From Croceibacterium mercuriale (GTDB taxonomy: Bacteria; Pseudomonadota; Alphaproteobacteria; Sphingomonadales; Sphingomonadaceae), in NCBI RefSeq assembly GCF_000802385.1, contig NZ_JTDN01000004.1, forward strand, positions 1 through 64,000: a stretch of 64,000 bases of DNA, read 5' to 3'. The notes beneath the pieces were generated by a model. It saw only the letters and a list, made by a program, of their open reading frames with translations, had not been told where the DNA came from and made no database searches. Made by a program: the position numbers and the translations under genes. Below, in pieces: positions 1 to 8,363 of the stretch; the stretch's first letter is position 1; every line of letters starts with the position of its first letter.

Positions 1-2036
1 AGCAGGATGTCGCTGATCGGCTTCCAGGTCAGACCGCCCTTCCAGGTGCCGACGGAGCCCGAGATGCTGTAGTCGGTGACCCGCGCCGCGCCGTTGAAGT
101 CCAGCTCGCCAAGGCCGAACTCCTCGCTCAGCAGCGGGACGATCACCTCGACATAGGCTTCCTTCACGTTCTGGCTGGCGCGGGGGAAGTTGCGCGGCGC
201 ACGGGTGTTGAGCGCGCCGGCCTGGCTCAGATCATCGACATCGGTCCGCAGCGTCTCGCGGCGGTAATTGCCGCCGACGCCGATCGACACCGGGCCTGCC
301 CACAGGGAGAACGGCTCACCGTTGATGTTTGCGGTCACCTCGGTCAGCGTGCTGATCGCCCGGGCATAGCCGCCGGCAAAGGCGTAGGCATAGGCTTCCG
401 GCGAGACGTTGGTCCGTCCCAGGGCGTTGATGGGCTGGCACCCGTTTGTCGGGCTGGTCAGCGTCGACCGGCAGGCGACCGATCCGATCGCCAGGCCGGA
501 TGTGCCGACATTGGCGGAGGTTACGCGGACCGCATCGATCGCGCGCAGGAAGTTGGCGGTGATCGCCGAATTCTCGATCGTCTGCTCGCTCTTGTTGCGG
601 CCATATTGCGCATTCACGTCCCAGCGCCAGCTGCCGCCGAACGCGCCGCGGAGGCCGCCGGCGATCCTTGCCGTCCGGTTGCGGATCTCCAGCCGCGGCG
701 GGCCGACATCGTTGCCGAGATAGCCGATGCTGAGGCCGGCAGCGGGCACCAGCGCCCGCTGGGCAGGTGTCAGCGCATCCTGCAGATAGGCATTGTCGGG
801 GCGGAAGTTCAGGAAGCCGGTCGTGCCGCCGGTGGCAGCCCGGATCTGTGCGGAGATGTTGCGGACGCGCACGTCCGAATAGAGCGGCTCCACCCACGCC
901 TCGATATCGCTGCCAAGGTCATAGGTGAGATGTGCCAGCAGGTTGTACCGCCGGCTTGCCGGCCGCAGGACCTGGTAGGGATTGACGTTGCTGCCACCGA
1001 TCATCGAGGTGCCGATCTGGCCCTGATACAGGCCCGCATCGAACGGCACGGCCGACACTCTTCCGTCGGCCCCGGCCACGAACTGCAGGTTCCGCAAGGC
1101 GACGGGATTGCTCGCGACGGACGGGGTGATGAGGCCACCGGTCGTCAGCGTGCCGAACAGCACGTCGTCTGCGACGAGGTTCGCCGCCAGGCCGGCCGCA
1201 CGGTTCGTGGGCGGAGACACCAGCCCGGCGTTGCGCCGGCCCCAGTCACGTTTGGTGTTGAACAGGTCGGTCCCGGTGTTGCGGTTGTACTCCGCCCCCA
1301 GCACCAGGTGACCGCGACCATCGGCGAAGGCCGTGCCGCCCGCGAGCGAACCGAAGAAGTCCTTGGCATCCTCATGGCGGGTCTGCCCGTATTGCACGGT
1401 ACCCTTCACCCCGGTCAGGCGCGTGTTGATCTGCAGGTTGACGACACCCGCCACCGCGTCGGAGCCGTAGGCGGCCGATGCGCCGCCCGTGACGACATCG
1501 ACCTTGCTGAGCAATGCGCTGGGAATGATGTTGAGATCGGGTACGCCTGCAACCGACTGGCCGGGGACGGTGATGCCCGGCAGGCGGAGGCGATCCAGCA
1601 GCACTAGCGTGCGGACCGGCCCCAGGCCGCGCAGATCGACATTGTTGGCGCCGACATTGCCGATGCCGCCGGATTCCGGGGCGGCGGTACGCCGGAAGGA
1701 AGGCACCTCGTTCAGCACGTCCGCGACATTGACGGCGGCGCGCTGTTCCAGCGTGGCGGCGCCGACGACGGTCGTCGGGGTCGGGGCGGTGAAGCCGGCG
1801 CGATCGATGCGCGAGGCGGTCACCACGATGTCCTGGCCCGGATCATCGGTGGCGGGCGCAGGCGTGGTCTCGATAACCGGGCCCACGGCGCCGGCAGGTG
1901 CCTGGCCGGCATCGGCCGGGGTTTGCACCGGCGTCGCCGAAGCTGCGCCGGTCGGTGTCGGATTGGTCTGGGCCCCGGCAGTACCGGTCGAAGCAAGCAT
2001 GCCGACGGATGCGAGCAGCCACGATGCGTAGCGCAT
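1..2036 (-). CDS. TonB-dependent outer-membrane receptor (C-terminus cut by window edge)
   Basis: Reading leftwards from the ATG at 2034-2036, which is preceded by GGAGGGGAT, the frame is open to base 1, so at least 678 residues are present and the barrel's C-terminus is missing. The N-terminus is a signal peptide followed by a Pro/Ala/Thr-rich stretch. A TonB-like segment DIVVTASRIDR leads into the plug domain, recognisable by VADVLNEVPSF, NVDLRGLGPVRTLVLLDRLR and VDVVTGGASAAYGSDAVAGV. Such receptors import scarce ligands (siderophores, oligosaccharides, aromatic or peptide compounds) across the outer membrane using TonB/ExbBD energy. It lies downstream of a LysR gene on the same strand and near a secreted esterase, which suggests an organic substrate rather than iron. 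The substrate cannot be read from the sequence. Confidence 0.93.
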   Translation of the reverse strand, partial: MRYASWLLASVGMLASTGTAGAQTNPTPTGAASATPVQTPADAGQAPAGAVGPVIETTPAPATDDPGQDIVVTASRIDRAGFTAPTPTTVVGAATLEQRAAVNVADVLNEVPSFRRTAAPESGGIGNVGANNVDLRGLGPVRTLVLLDRLRLPGITVPGQSVAGVPDLNIIPSALLSKVDVVTGGASAAYGSDAVAGVVNLQINTRLTGVKGTVQYGQTRHEDAKDFFGSLAGGTAFADGRGHLVLGAEYNRNTGTDLFNTKRDWGRRNAGLVSPPTNRAAGLAANLVADDVLFGTLTTGGLITPSVASNPVALRNLQFVAGADGRVSAVPFDAGLYQGQIGTSMIGGSNVNPYQVLRPASRRYNLLAHLTYDLGSDIEAWVEPLYSDVRVRNISAQIRAATGGTTGFLNFRPDNAYLQDALTPAQRALVPAAGLSIGYLGNDVGPPRLEIRNRTARIAGGLRGAFGGSWRWDVNAQYGRNKSEQTIENSAITANFLRAIDAVRVTSANVGTSGLAIGSVACRSTLTSPTNGCQPINALGRTNVSPEAYAYAFAGGYARAISTLTEVTANINGEPFSLWAGPVSIGVGGNYRRETLRTDVDDLSQAGALNTRAPRNFPRASQNVKEAYVEVIVPLLSEEFGLGELDFNGAARVTDYSISGSVGTWKGGLTWKPISDIL

Positions 2037-2144
2037 TTCTATCCCCTCCAGATATCGGCCTCTATGGGCCGTTAGAGGATGCCCGTTTCCCAGATGAGAG
2101 ACTGTTGAGCAAATCGATTGAAACGATACGCAGTGATGAATTTC

Positions 2145-3119
2145 TTAGCTGGCAGTAGGACCGCTTCCGCCATGATGATTGCGCAGGCGTTCGATGATGG
2201 CGGCAACATCGGCCTCCGGTTCCTCCGCAACGATGCGGATCGCTCCGATCAGCCAGTGCAGGCCCTGGTCGGATGTACGGGTACGATGGTACTGCGCGGT
2301 CTCCCGCATGGCGGGAAAGGCAAACGGCAGCGGCGAGTACGCCAGCGGCAGGTACCCGGCCATGACCTGCGCCAGCCTCCGGTGCATCATCGCCAGGCGC
2401 TGCGTGCCGCGCAGCAGCCACGGCACGGTCGTGAACGAGGACGCGACACATTCGATCTTGCGGACATGGCCCAGGGCCAGCAGATGCTTGTCGGCGAAGG
2501 TCACCTGACGATGACGTCCGATCGCGACCGCCACGTGACCGGAGGAGAGAAAGGCGTCGAAGTCGATGCCCTCGGCGAAGGCCGGGTTTCCGCTCCAGCC
2601 AGCGACGACGATCTCTTCCTCGAACAGATCCTCCGTGGGCGAGTCCGGCAACATGAATTCGCGCGGGCTGATGAGCAGATCCAGCTCGCCGATCCGCAAG
2701 GATTCGGAAGCCGCCTCGTCCGGCGAGATGAACTCGAGCCGGATGTTGGGCGCGAAGACCGACAGCGCTTCGGTGAGCGGCGCAAGGATGGCGGCGACGA
2801 TGTAGTCCGATGCGATCACGCGGAACACCCGGCGGGTCGATGCAGGATCGAACACGCGCGACGTCAACAGCACCGCATCGGTAGCATCGAGAAACCGGCC
2901 AAGTTCGTTCTGCAGTTGCTCGGCAAAGACGGTCGGGCACATCCGGCGCCCATCGGACACGAGCAGCTGATCACCGAAATATTGGCGGAGCTGCGCCAGT
3001 GCGGCGCTCAACGCCGATTGCGTCAGCCCCAGCCGCTCGGCCGCGCGGCTGACATTGCGGGTCTCCATCAGCACATCCAGCGCGTGCAGGAGATTGAGGT
3101 TGAGCCCCTTGTAACGCAT
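2145..3119 (-). CDS. LysR-family transcriptional regulator
   Basis: A 324-residue protein, typical LysR length. Residues 1-65 form the winged helix-turn-helix (NVSRAAERLGLTQSALSAAL with the following QLRQYFGDQLL). The remainder is the periplasmic-binding-protein-like effector domain. The start at 3119 is chosen because the family alignment begins at LNLNLLHALDVLMETRN; an upstream in-frame start at 3200 would add 27 unlikely residues. It is divergent from the carboxylesterase at 3357 and lies 108 bp upstream of the TonB receptor on the same strand, the classic arrangement for a LysR protein controlling its neighbours. The inducer is unknown. Confidence 0.92.
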   Translation of the reverse strand: MRYKGLNLNLLHALDVLMETRNVSRAAERLGLTQSALSAALAQLRQYFGDQLLVSDGRRMCPTVFAEQLQNELGRFLDATDAVLLTSRVFDPASTRRVFRVIASDYIVAAILAPLTEALSVFAPNIRLEFISPDEAASESLRIGELDLLISPREFMLPDSPTEDLFEEEIVVAGWSGNPAFAEGIDFDAFLSSGHVAVAIGRHRQVTFADKHLLALGHVRKIECVASSFTTVPWLLRGTQRLAMMHRRLAQVMAGYLPLAYSPLPFAFPAMRETAQYHRTRTSDQGLHWLIGAIRIVAEEPEADVAAIIERLRNHHGGSGPTAS

Positions 3120-3356
3120 CCGATCCGCCTCTCGCCTGATTGTCGTTCCGGCCCGGTGACCGGGTCTGTCATCGCAGGCTATTCCGGGTTTCGATGGCAA
3201 TCCACGATTATTATTCGTTTACGCGATCGCGGCTCACTCGATTAGCCTGCGACCAGCAGACGCGGCAGGTTAGGGCAACCGATCCCGGCAACCGCGCAGA
3301 ATGCAGCGGGCGACGCAGAGTTCGCCCTGACTGCCGGCAGGAGACAGGGACCGATC
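3120..3356. promoter_or_regulatory. Divergent intergenic region between lysR and the esterase gene
   Basis: This 237-bp gap separates two divergent starts and includes a conspicuously AT-rich patch around 3200-3245 (ATTATTATTCGTTTACG and CTCGATTAG) in a GC-rich neighbourhood. LysR proteins normally bind T-N11-A sites in such gaps. I see candidate AT-rich half-sites but no single convincing palindrome. Confidence 0.35.
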
Positions 3357-4985
3357 ATGACAGCCAAGTCACGCTTTCGCACCAGCGCATTTGCCCTGGC
3401 AAACGGGATGGCCTTGATGACTATCACGGCCCCCGCCGCCGCACAGGAAATCGCGCCTGTTGTGAGGATCGATGCCGGCCAGGTCGAGGGCAAGGCACTG
3501 CCATCGGGCGTGAATGCCTTTCTCGGCATCCCCTACGCCGCGCCGCCGGTGCGGGACCTTCGCTGGCGCGATCCCGCGGCGGTTCAGCCGTTCGCCGCCA
3601 CCTTTCACGCGGATCGCTACGCGCCGCAATGCCCGCAGCCCAGCCGCAATGCGATGGCCAACCAATACTCCGGTGCCGAGGTAACGAGTGAAGACTGCCT
3701 GTACCTCAACGTGTGGGCGAAGCCGGGACTGACGAAGGCGCCGGTGATCGTCTTCATCCATGGCGGCGCCTTCTTCATCGGCGCGGGATCGATGCCGATC
3801 TACGGTGGCGAGACTGTCGCGCAGCGTGGCGCCGTGTTCGTGAACCTGAACTATCGTCTCGGCGTGCTCGGCTTCCTTGCGCATCCTGATCTGTCCCAAG
3901 AGTCGCCGCACCAGACCTCGGGCAATTACGGTTTCCTGGATCAGATCGCGGCGTTGCGCTGGGTGCACGACAACATAGCGCAGTTCGGCGGCGACCCCGA
4001 CAACGTGACCATCGCCGGCCAGTCCGCAGGGTCGATGGCCGTGCTGGCGTTGCAGGCCAGCCCGTTGGCAGCGGGGCTGTTCCAGCGTGCCGTCGGGATG
4101 AGCGGCGCGGCAATGCGGTCCACCGGTCCGTTCGCACTTCGCCCGCTGCCGCAGGGCGAAGCAGAAGGCCTGAAGTTCCAGCAACTGGTTAACGCCGACA
4201 GTCTGGCCGAGATGCGCAACCTGCCGGTTGATCGGCTGACGCTGCCGCGCGTGCCGGGCGCACCCGCGATCGGCGCGATCCAGGACGGCCATGTCCTGAC
4301 CGCGCCGATCGAGACCACTTTTGCCGAGGGGAAGCAGAACGACGTTCCCCTGCTGCTCGGCTTCACGCGAGACGAGGCGCTCGGCGGATTTGGTGCAATC
4401 GATGGCTTGGCCGACTATCGTGAGCGTGCCGCCGAACGCTTCGGAGAGCGCGCGGATCTGTTCCTCACGCTGTATCCTGCGCAAAGCGACCAAGAGGCGC
4501 GGATGCAAGCCAGGTTAGCGGACCGGGACTCCACCATGGTTGCACCGATGTTTCAATGGGCTCTCGCCCAAGGCGCTCGCGGCCGGGCACCCGTTTATAG
4601 CTACATGTACGCTCACCCGCACAGCTATGCACCCGATGTCACTTTCAGCGACCTCGATCCGGCGACGGCGGGAGCGTACCACACATCCGAAGTGCCGTTT
4701 TGGCTGGGTACGCTCGACAGCTTCAACCAATATCGCCACACGCGCGCTTGGACAGCTGACGATCAGGCTCTGAGCACAACGATGACGGAGGCACTGATCG
4801 CCTTTGCCAGGAACGGCAATCCTGCAGGCGCGGGGCTCGATTTCCGCAGCTTTGACAAGACGAAGCCTGAACTGCTGAAACTTGACACGGTCAGTCGGCA
4901 AGCTCCGTGGCCCGACAGTCGCAAGCTGGCGTTCTTCTACGATATGCCGCTAGCCCCTATCGTGGTAAGGAATGTTCAAGACTGA
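3357..4985 (+). CDS. Secreted type-B carboxylesterase (alpha/beta hydrolase)
   Basis: A 542-residue enzyme of typical carboxylesterase/lipase type-B length, hydrolysing carboxylic esters (possibly carbamates). A signal peptide ends at about residue 30 (ITAPAAAQ), so it acts in the periplasm or outside. The oxyanion loop FIHGGAFF is at 133-140 and the nucleophile is Ser223 in GQSAGS, where the usual family motif is GESAGG. A probable acid is Glu340 in GFTRDEAL and a probable base is His442 in AYHTSEVPFWLG. The family's SEDCLYLNVW motif is at 111-120. The ATG at 3357 follows GGAGACAGGGA. The gene is divergent from LysR and near a TonB receptor, so it may release a usable acid or alcohol from an imported ester. 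The substrate is unknown. Confidence 0.93.
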   Translation: MTAKSRFRTSAFALANGMALMTITAPAAAQEIAPVVRIDAGQVEGKALPSGVNAFLGIPYAAPPVRDLRWRDPAAVQPFAATFHADRYAPQCPQPSRNAMANQYSGAEVTSEDCLYLNVWAKPGLTKAPVIVFIHGGAFFIGAGSMPIYGGETVAQRGAVFVNLNYRLGVLGFLAHPDLSQESPHQTSGNYGFLDQIAALRWVHDNIAQFGGDPDNVTIAGQSAGSMAVLALQASPLAAGLFQRAVGMSGAAMRSTGPFALRPLPQGEAEGLKFQQLVNADSLAEMRNLPVDRLTLPRVPGAPAIGAIQDGHVLTAPIETTFAEGKQNDVPLLLGFTRDEALGGFGAIDGLADYRERAAERFGERADLFLTLYPAQSDQEARMQARLADRDSTMVAPMFQWALAQGARGRAPVYSYMYAHPHSYAPDVTFSDLDPATAGAYHTSEVPFWLGTLDSFNQYRHTRAWTADDQALSTTMTEALIAFARNGNPAGAGLDFRSFDKTKPELLKLDTVSRQAPWPDSRKLAFFYDMPLAPIVVRNVQD

Positions 4986-5650
4986 TAGTGTACCGCCAAG
5001 GTCCTTAACTCAGCGGCAAACAGATGTCGCCGTGCTGCGACGGTGCTCAAAAACGATCGCCCATGTCGTGCTTTCCGCTCAAGCCGATCCGGGTGATCCT
5101 TCAATCCAGCCGGCTCATCCTTATCGTCACGAATGGGAATGCCGCACCCGTAGATCCGTTCGCACAAGCTAGCCTGCCCGCGAATGGCACCGAACGTCCG
5201 TGCTGAATTGTTCAGTCGCTTGGCCTGTTTGACCTCTTCCAACCTGCCTTGAACGAACCATAGCTGAGGTCCTTGGCCCTCATGCGGCACAAGCATGAAG
5301 CGATCGGCCGATCCCAGGCAGAACACATAGTTCGCATAGCGCGTGGTCACCGATGATCGCTGCAATACGATGTCGAACAGGAATGGGTGCCCAGCCTGTT
5401 GCTGGTCGATGTAGCTCGCCAACACGTCGCAATCTTCGAGTTCGGCGAGGGTCGGAAGCAGGTGATGATCGAGTGGCATGCGGTTATCGCCGGCGATGAA
5501 GGCGATCGGCCGTTCTGCCAAACGATAGCACCGTGGGATCCGACGGTCAGGCTTGATATGCTTCACGGCGCCGCCACCCATGATCTCGTGCAGCACGCGC
5601 ATCATCACGTCGCGCGGCTCATCGCTGTCTCTCAGCATCGGACCATCCAC
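4976..5650 (-). CDS. Hypothetical protein, possibly decayed at its ends
   Basis: A 224-residue reading frame converging on the esterase and overlapping its last 10 bases. The middle (about residues 15-165) has convincing protein-like composition, for example RLAERPIAFIAGDNRMPLDHH and FVQGRLEEVKQAKRLNN. The C-terminal 50 residues are unusually basic and resemble out-of-frame sequence. No family was recognised. The listed start has a weak ribosome site, while a strong AGGAGGA near 5705 serves only two short frames that end within the first bases, so the original 5-prime end may be frameshifted. Confidence 0.45.
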   Translation of the reverse strand: MDGPMLRDSDEPRDVMMRVLHEIMGGGAVKHIKPDRRIPRCYRLAERPIAFIAGDNRMPLDHHLLPTLAELEDCDVLASYIDQQQAGHPFLFDIVLQRSSVTTRYANYVFCLGSADRFMLVPHEGQGPQLWFVQGRLEEVKQAKRLNNSARTFGAIRGQASLCERIYGCGIPIRDDKDEPAGLKDHPDRLERKARHGRSFLSTVAARRHLFAAELRTLAVHYQS

Positions 5651-5720
5651 GCAGCCCCGATCCTGTCACGGGTGTGCGCTCTCCTGGTGTAGTTCATTTC
5701 ATTCCTCCTGCTATTCGTCC

Positions 5721-5747
5721 CGTTTTGAACATCGTAAGAACAAAACG
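5721..5747. promoter_or_regulatory. Inverted repeat CGTTTTG-N13-CAAAACG upstream of the 4976-5650 gene
   Basis: Perfect 7-bp arms at 5721-5727 and 5741-5747 lie in an AT-rich patch roughly 70 bp upstream of the leftward gene. The position suits a repressor operator over its promoter. No repressor gene is adjacent. Confidence 0.35.
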
Positions 5748-5916
5748 TTAACATCCTTCAAATTCGCGATTGAATGGCGGATGCTTTGGCGACATCAATC
5801 CGTCCGATGTTTCCGATGCCGCAGTGCTGTATTCGTCTGGGCACAAACGGCGCGGACGCTTTCAGGCCAAATTGTCTGGCGGTCGGGCAGCTCTGCGCCC
5901 AGCGTATCTTGAAGCC

Positions 5917-6009
5917 TCAGGATTGCGGCTTGGCTGGTCCACCGCCGAACAAATCCCACATCGCATTCACCGCGCATCGGCCGATCGCGTAATCAGTCAG
6001 CGGTGCCAT
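5917..6009 (-). CDS. Possible 30-residue small protein
   Basis: A short frame starting MAPLTDYAIGRCAVNAMWDL with a good ribosome site (AGGAAG, 6 nt before the ATG) and ending at 5917. It is the only plausible coding sequence in the 522-bp gap 5651-6172; the rest of that gap shows nothing I can support. It could equally be the broken N-terminus of a larger lost gene. No family was recognised. Confidence 0.3.
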   Translation of the reverse strand: MAPLTDYAIGRCAVNAMWDLFGGGPAKPQS

Positions 6010-6172
6010 CTATCTTCCTTTGTCCTGCTCCTGCGGCGTGAGACGCATTTCATCCGACCACCAGGAGGCACCTTCCTCTACCTGCACCCACGTCACTGAT
6101 TTTACCCCGGAGCGGCGCGGCCGGGCAGGCTAGCTGCATGCAGCAGCCCAGCCTAACCGACTGCGCCTTTGC

Positions 6173-6601
6173 TCAGCCAGCAGACCATCCATGGGCCGTG
6201 CGGAAGGCATTCCACTCAGCCTCGTATTTCAGCTGCATGTCGGCTGGATGGTCCCGGAAATCGGGATGAACCCGACCGAAGCCTGAAGCGCGATGCTCCA
6301 GGCTGAGCGTGAAGATATGGACATGCGGCCGGGCAGCGCTGCGCGCGTCCGACGGCATGTGCTGCACCAGGATGCTGGACAGCTTGCGGGGCTGCAGGAC
6401 TGCCGACACGTACAGGTAAGCGCGGTGCATCATCTGCCAGCGCGGCATGTCCGGATCGAAGCGCAACGTCTGCAGCGCGCCCAGCAATGTGACGCCCTGT
6501 ACGGTCTGACAATCGTAAGTGTGGAAGAACGCCTGCAGGCTATCCGGATCGGGCACACCGTCGGCAGGGATCAGCCGGTATCCCAAGCAGTGATCGGCCA
6601 T
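6173..6601 (-). CDS. Hypothetical protein, third gene of an overlapping operon
   Basis: A 142-residue protein with protein-like composition throughout (ADHCLGYRLIPADGVPDP, HVHIFTLSLEHRASGF). It overlaps the preceding gene by 31 bp, which implies translational coupling. No signal peptide or membrane segment is visible. The HVHIF motif could bind a metal but no known domain was recognised. Confidence 0.6.
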   Translation of the reverse strand: MADHCLGYRLIPADGVPDPDSLQAFFHTYDCQTVQGVTLLGALQTLRFDPDMPRWQMMHRAYLYVSAVLQPRKLSSILVQHMPSDARSAARPHVHIFTLSLEHRASGFGRVHPDFRDHPADMQLKYEAEWNAFRTAHGWSAG

Positions 6602-6807
6602 CCGGGTTCAGCTGCCGTTTGTTCAGTCGCACTGGGCCGGCGTGGCTGAAGCTTCGCCTCAACAAGGTCCGCGCACAAATGGCGGGTGCCTGTAGAAGTG
6701 TTCCTGCTCCACAGAACCGCGAATCCAAAGTCGGACGCAGAGCCGGTCCCCGCCGGATCATCGAACACCATGTCCATGGCTCCTTGCGGATCGATCCAGT
6801 CGTTCAT
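6571..6807 (-). CDS. Hypothetical protein, second gene of an overlapping operon
   Basis: A 78-residue protein beginning MNDWIDPQGAMDMVFDD. The ATG at 6807 is chosen because it overlaps the stop of the upstream gene (ATGA), and the next gene overlaps its 3-prime end. The stretch ASDFGFAVLWSRNTSTGTRHL looks like a folded beta-rich core. No family was recognised. Confidence 0.55.
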   Translation of the reverse strand: MNDWIDPQGAMDMVFDDPAGTGSASDFGFAVLWSRNTSTGTRHLCADLVEAKLQPRRPSATEQTAAEPGWPITAWDTG

Positions 6808-7331
6808 CGTCCGGTCCTCCCAGTGCGCGCCAAGCGGACGATCTCTGCGACTGCGCGGCACAACCCGTCGCTGCGTTCATCAGCATCGGCGTAGGGACAT
6901 CGGCCGAAGCGGCTAACACCCGCTTCGTCAATTTCGAGACAGTGTGACACGGATGTTTCCGTCGGGACGAGCCACAGGCTTGCATCAGTGTGGCGGTAGA
7001 AAGCGAGGTCATGCAGGCCGACTGGAGCACCAGCAATCGATACGTCCACCAGCACCGGATCAAGCCCTTCAGGGTGCAACCCGCTGCGCACCAACAACAC
7101 GCTGTAGTGCCACATCCGTGCTGCCTCGGTGACCGCCAAACGTACCAGCGGGCTATCGAACGAAGTCGCCGGCAGTATGAGATTACAAGTGGGTAGCAGG
7201 TGCCCTTGCACCGGCATGCCCTCGGTGAACGACAGGAGGTCGGCAGGGCATGCAGCTAGCGCTTGCAGAGGCAGCGCGAGCACGCGTGCGGACGGGTTGG
7301 CCAAATGGCCGGTCGAGTAGTTCTGGAGCAA
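6804..7331 (-). CDS. Hypothetical protein, first gene of an overlapping operon
   Basis: A 175-residue protein probably starting at a TTG preceded by GAAGG. The core EAARMWHYSVLLVRSGLHPE and VDVSIAGAPVGLHDLAFYRH is convincingly protein-like, with no membrane segment. It leads the leftward operon 6173-7331 with two further unknown proteins, all with overlapping ends, which suggests the three products act together. No domain was recognised. Confidence 0.6.
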   Translation of the reverse strand: MLQNYSTGHLANPSARVLALPLQALAACPADLLSFTEGMPVQGHLLPTCNLILPATSFDSPLVRLAVTEAARMWHYSVLLVRSGLHPEGLDPVLVDVSIAGAPVGLHDLAFYRHTDASLWLVPTETSVSHCLEIDEAGVSRFGRCPYADADERSDGLCRAVAEIVRLARTGRTGR

Positions 7332-7629
7332 AGAAAGGTACCTTCAAGCGGGAGGATCACCGCCATTCGTCGGCGGATCAGGCTGCCTGAATTTCATTTC
7401 TCAAACAGCTTCACCTATTTTGCTTGTTTATTCACTTTGCCATTTAACCGCGGTCGCTGACGTCCTTGCTGAACGGCCGAATTTGGTGCAGCCTCAGAAT
7501 AATGCCGATAGCTTTTACCTCACCATGAGTGAAGAAGATGGTTGCGATCGACGACAGGACGAAAGCTCTCGGTTTCCTTTAAACCGTCCCTGATCTCGAA
7601 CATCGTTCAGGCGGCCGAACTTGCCAGCC
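7332..7629. other. Non-coding, relatively AT-rich gap
   Basis: This 298-bp stretch between two leftward genes has no convincing coding frame. Its right half lies downstream of the winged-helix gene, and its left part must contain the promoter of the 7331-6173 operon. No clear hairpin terminator was seen. Confidence 0.4.
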
Positions 7630-8199
7630 TCACCCCGCCCCCAGCGCCGCCCGCGCCTCTTCCGTGATCGTGTACACCGCCTGCCGCTGCGCCCCGCGGT
7701 TCTCGTGGTCGACGCGGTAGCCCTGGTAATGCCGCCGCACGAGGCCGGCGCGCACCAGTTCGGACACCGCACGGCTGACATTGGTGCGGCCCGACTGGCG
7801 CACGCGGCGGCGCACCTCGTCCTCGACCACCTGCTCGGCCTGCGCCGGATCGGCCGGCAGCGTGCGCGCACATGCCAGTTCGCGCCGCACCCGTCCCTCG
7901 ATCGCCCGCCGGCGCGGATCGCGTGCGCCGACCGGCAGCAGCGCATCGCACAGCCAGTCGCGCACCGGCACATGCCGCCCGCCTTCGCGCACATAGGGCC
8001 CGGCGCTGCCGGTGCCTGCGCCCGCCTGCGCGATCAGGTTCAGCACCATAAAGCTGTAGCGCGGCCGCTCGCACATCCGCGCCAGCCGCTCCAGGATGGC
8101 GCGCAGGTCCACCGGACCGGGCGCAGCGGCGGGTTCGGCCGGAACAGGCGCCCTGCCCTGCCCAGTGGCTGCGGCGAAGAGATCAGGCTGCGTCATCAT
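7630..8199 (-). CDS. Winged-helix DNA-binding protein
   Basis: About 189 residues from MMTQPDLFAAATG. The C-terminal third reads as a winged helix: RTNVSRAVSELVRAGLVRRH followed by a wing (YQGYRVDHENRGAQRQAVY) and ITEEARAAL, similar to MarR or replication-associated winged helices. The N-terminal half is Ala/Pro/Arg-rich with ILERLARMCERPRYSFMVLN. The ORF could extend to 8397, but that would run through the inverted repeat at 8272-8309, so the shorter start is preferred. A role as a local transcription regulator is inferred. Confidence 0.65.
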   Translation of the reverse strand: MMTQPDLFAAATGQGRAPVPAEPAAAPGPVDLRAILERLARMCERPRYSFMVLNLIAQAGAGTGSAGPYVREGGRHVPVRDWLCDALLPVGARDPRRRAIEGRVRRELACARTLPADPAQAEQVVEDEVRRRVRQSGRTNVSRAVSELVRAGLVRRHYQGYRVDHENRGAQRQAVYTITEEARAALGAG

Positions 8200-8271
8200 G
8201 CGAACAGATGAAGCACACCGGGACTCCGCCGTGAATCCCTCCCGTGCCGCCGGCGACCGCTTTTGCCGCCA

Positions 8272-8309
8272 GTGGCACTTTACCGGCGGCGGGCGGGGTA
8301 AAGTGCCAC
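8272..8309. promoter_or_regulatory. Perfect 13-bp inverted repeat in a divergent intergenic region
   Basis: GTGGCACTTTACC (8272-8284) and GGTAAAGTGCCAC (8297-8309) flank a 12-base GC-rich spacer between the winged-helix gene (leftward from 8199) and the TPR gene (rightward from 8364). In DNA it would be a large operator, and the adjacent winged-helix protein is the obvious candidate ligand. In RNA it would be a strong hairpin. Confidence 0.55.
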
Positions 8310-8363
8310 AGGTGGCAGGTGCGCCCGATTGCCCCGGACGCACAGCCGCGGCATCAAGCATCC

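Noticed and set aside
606-1607. 333-residue rightward frame across the TonB receptor
   Set aside because: It is antisense to a recognised TonB plug and barrel sequence and has shadow-like composition.
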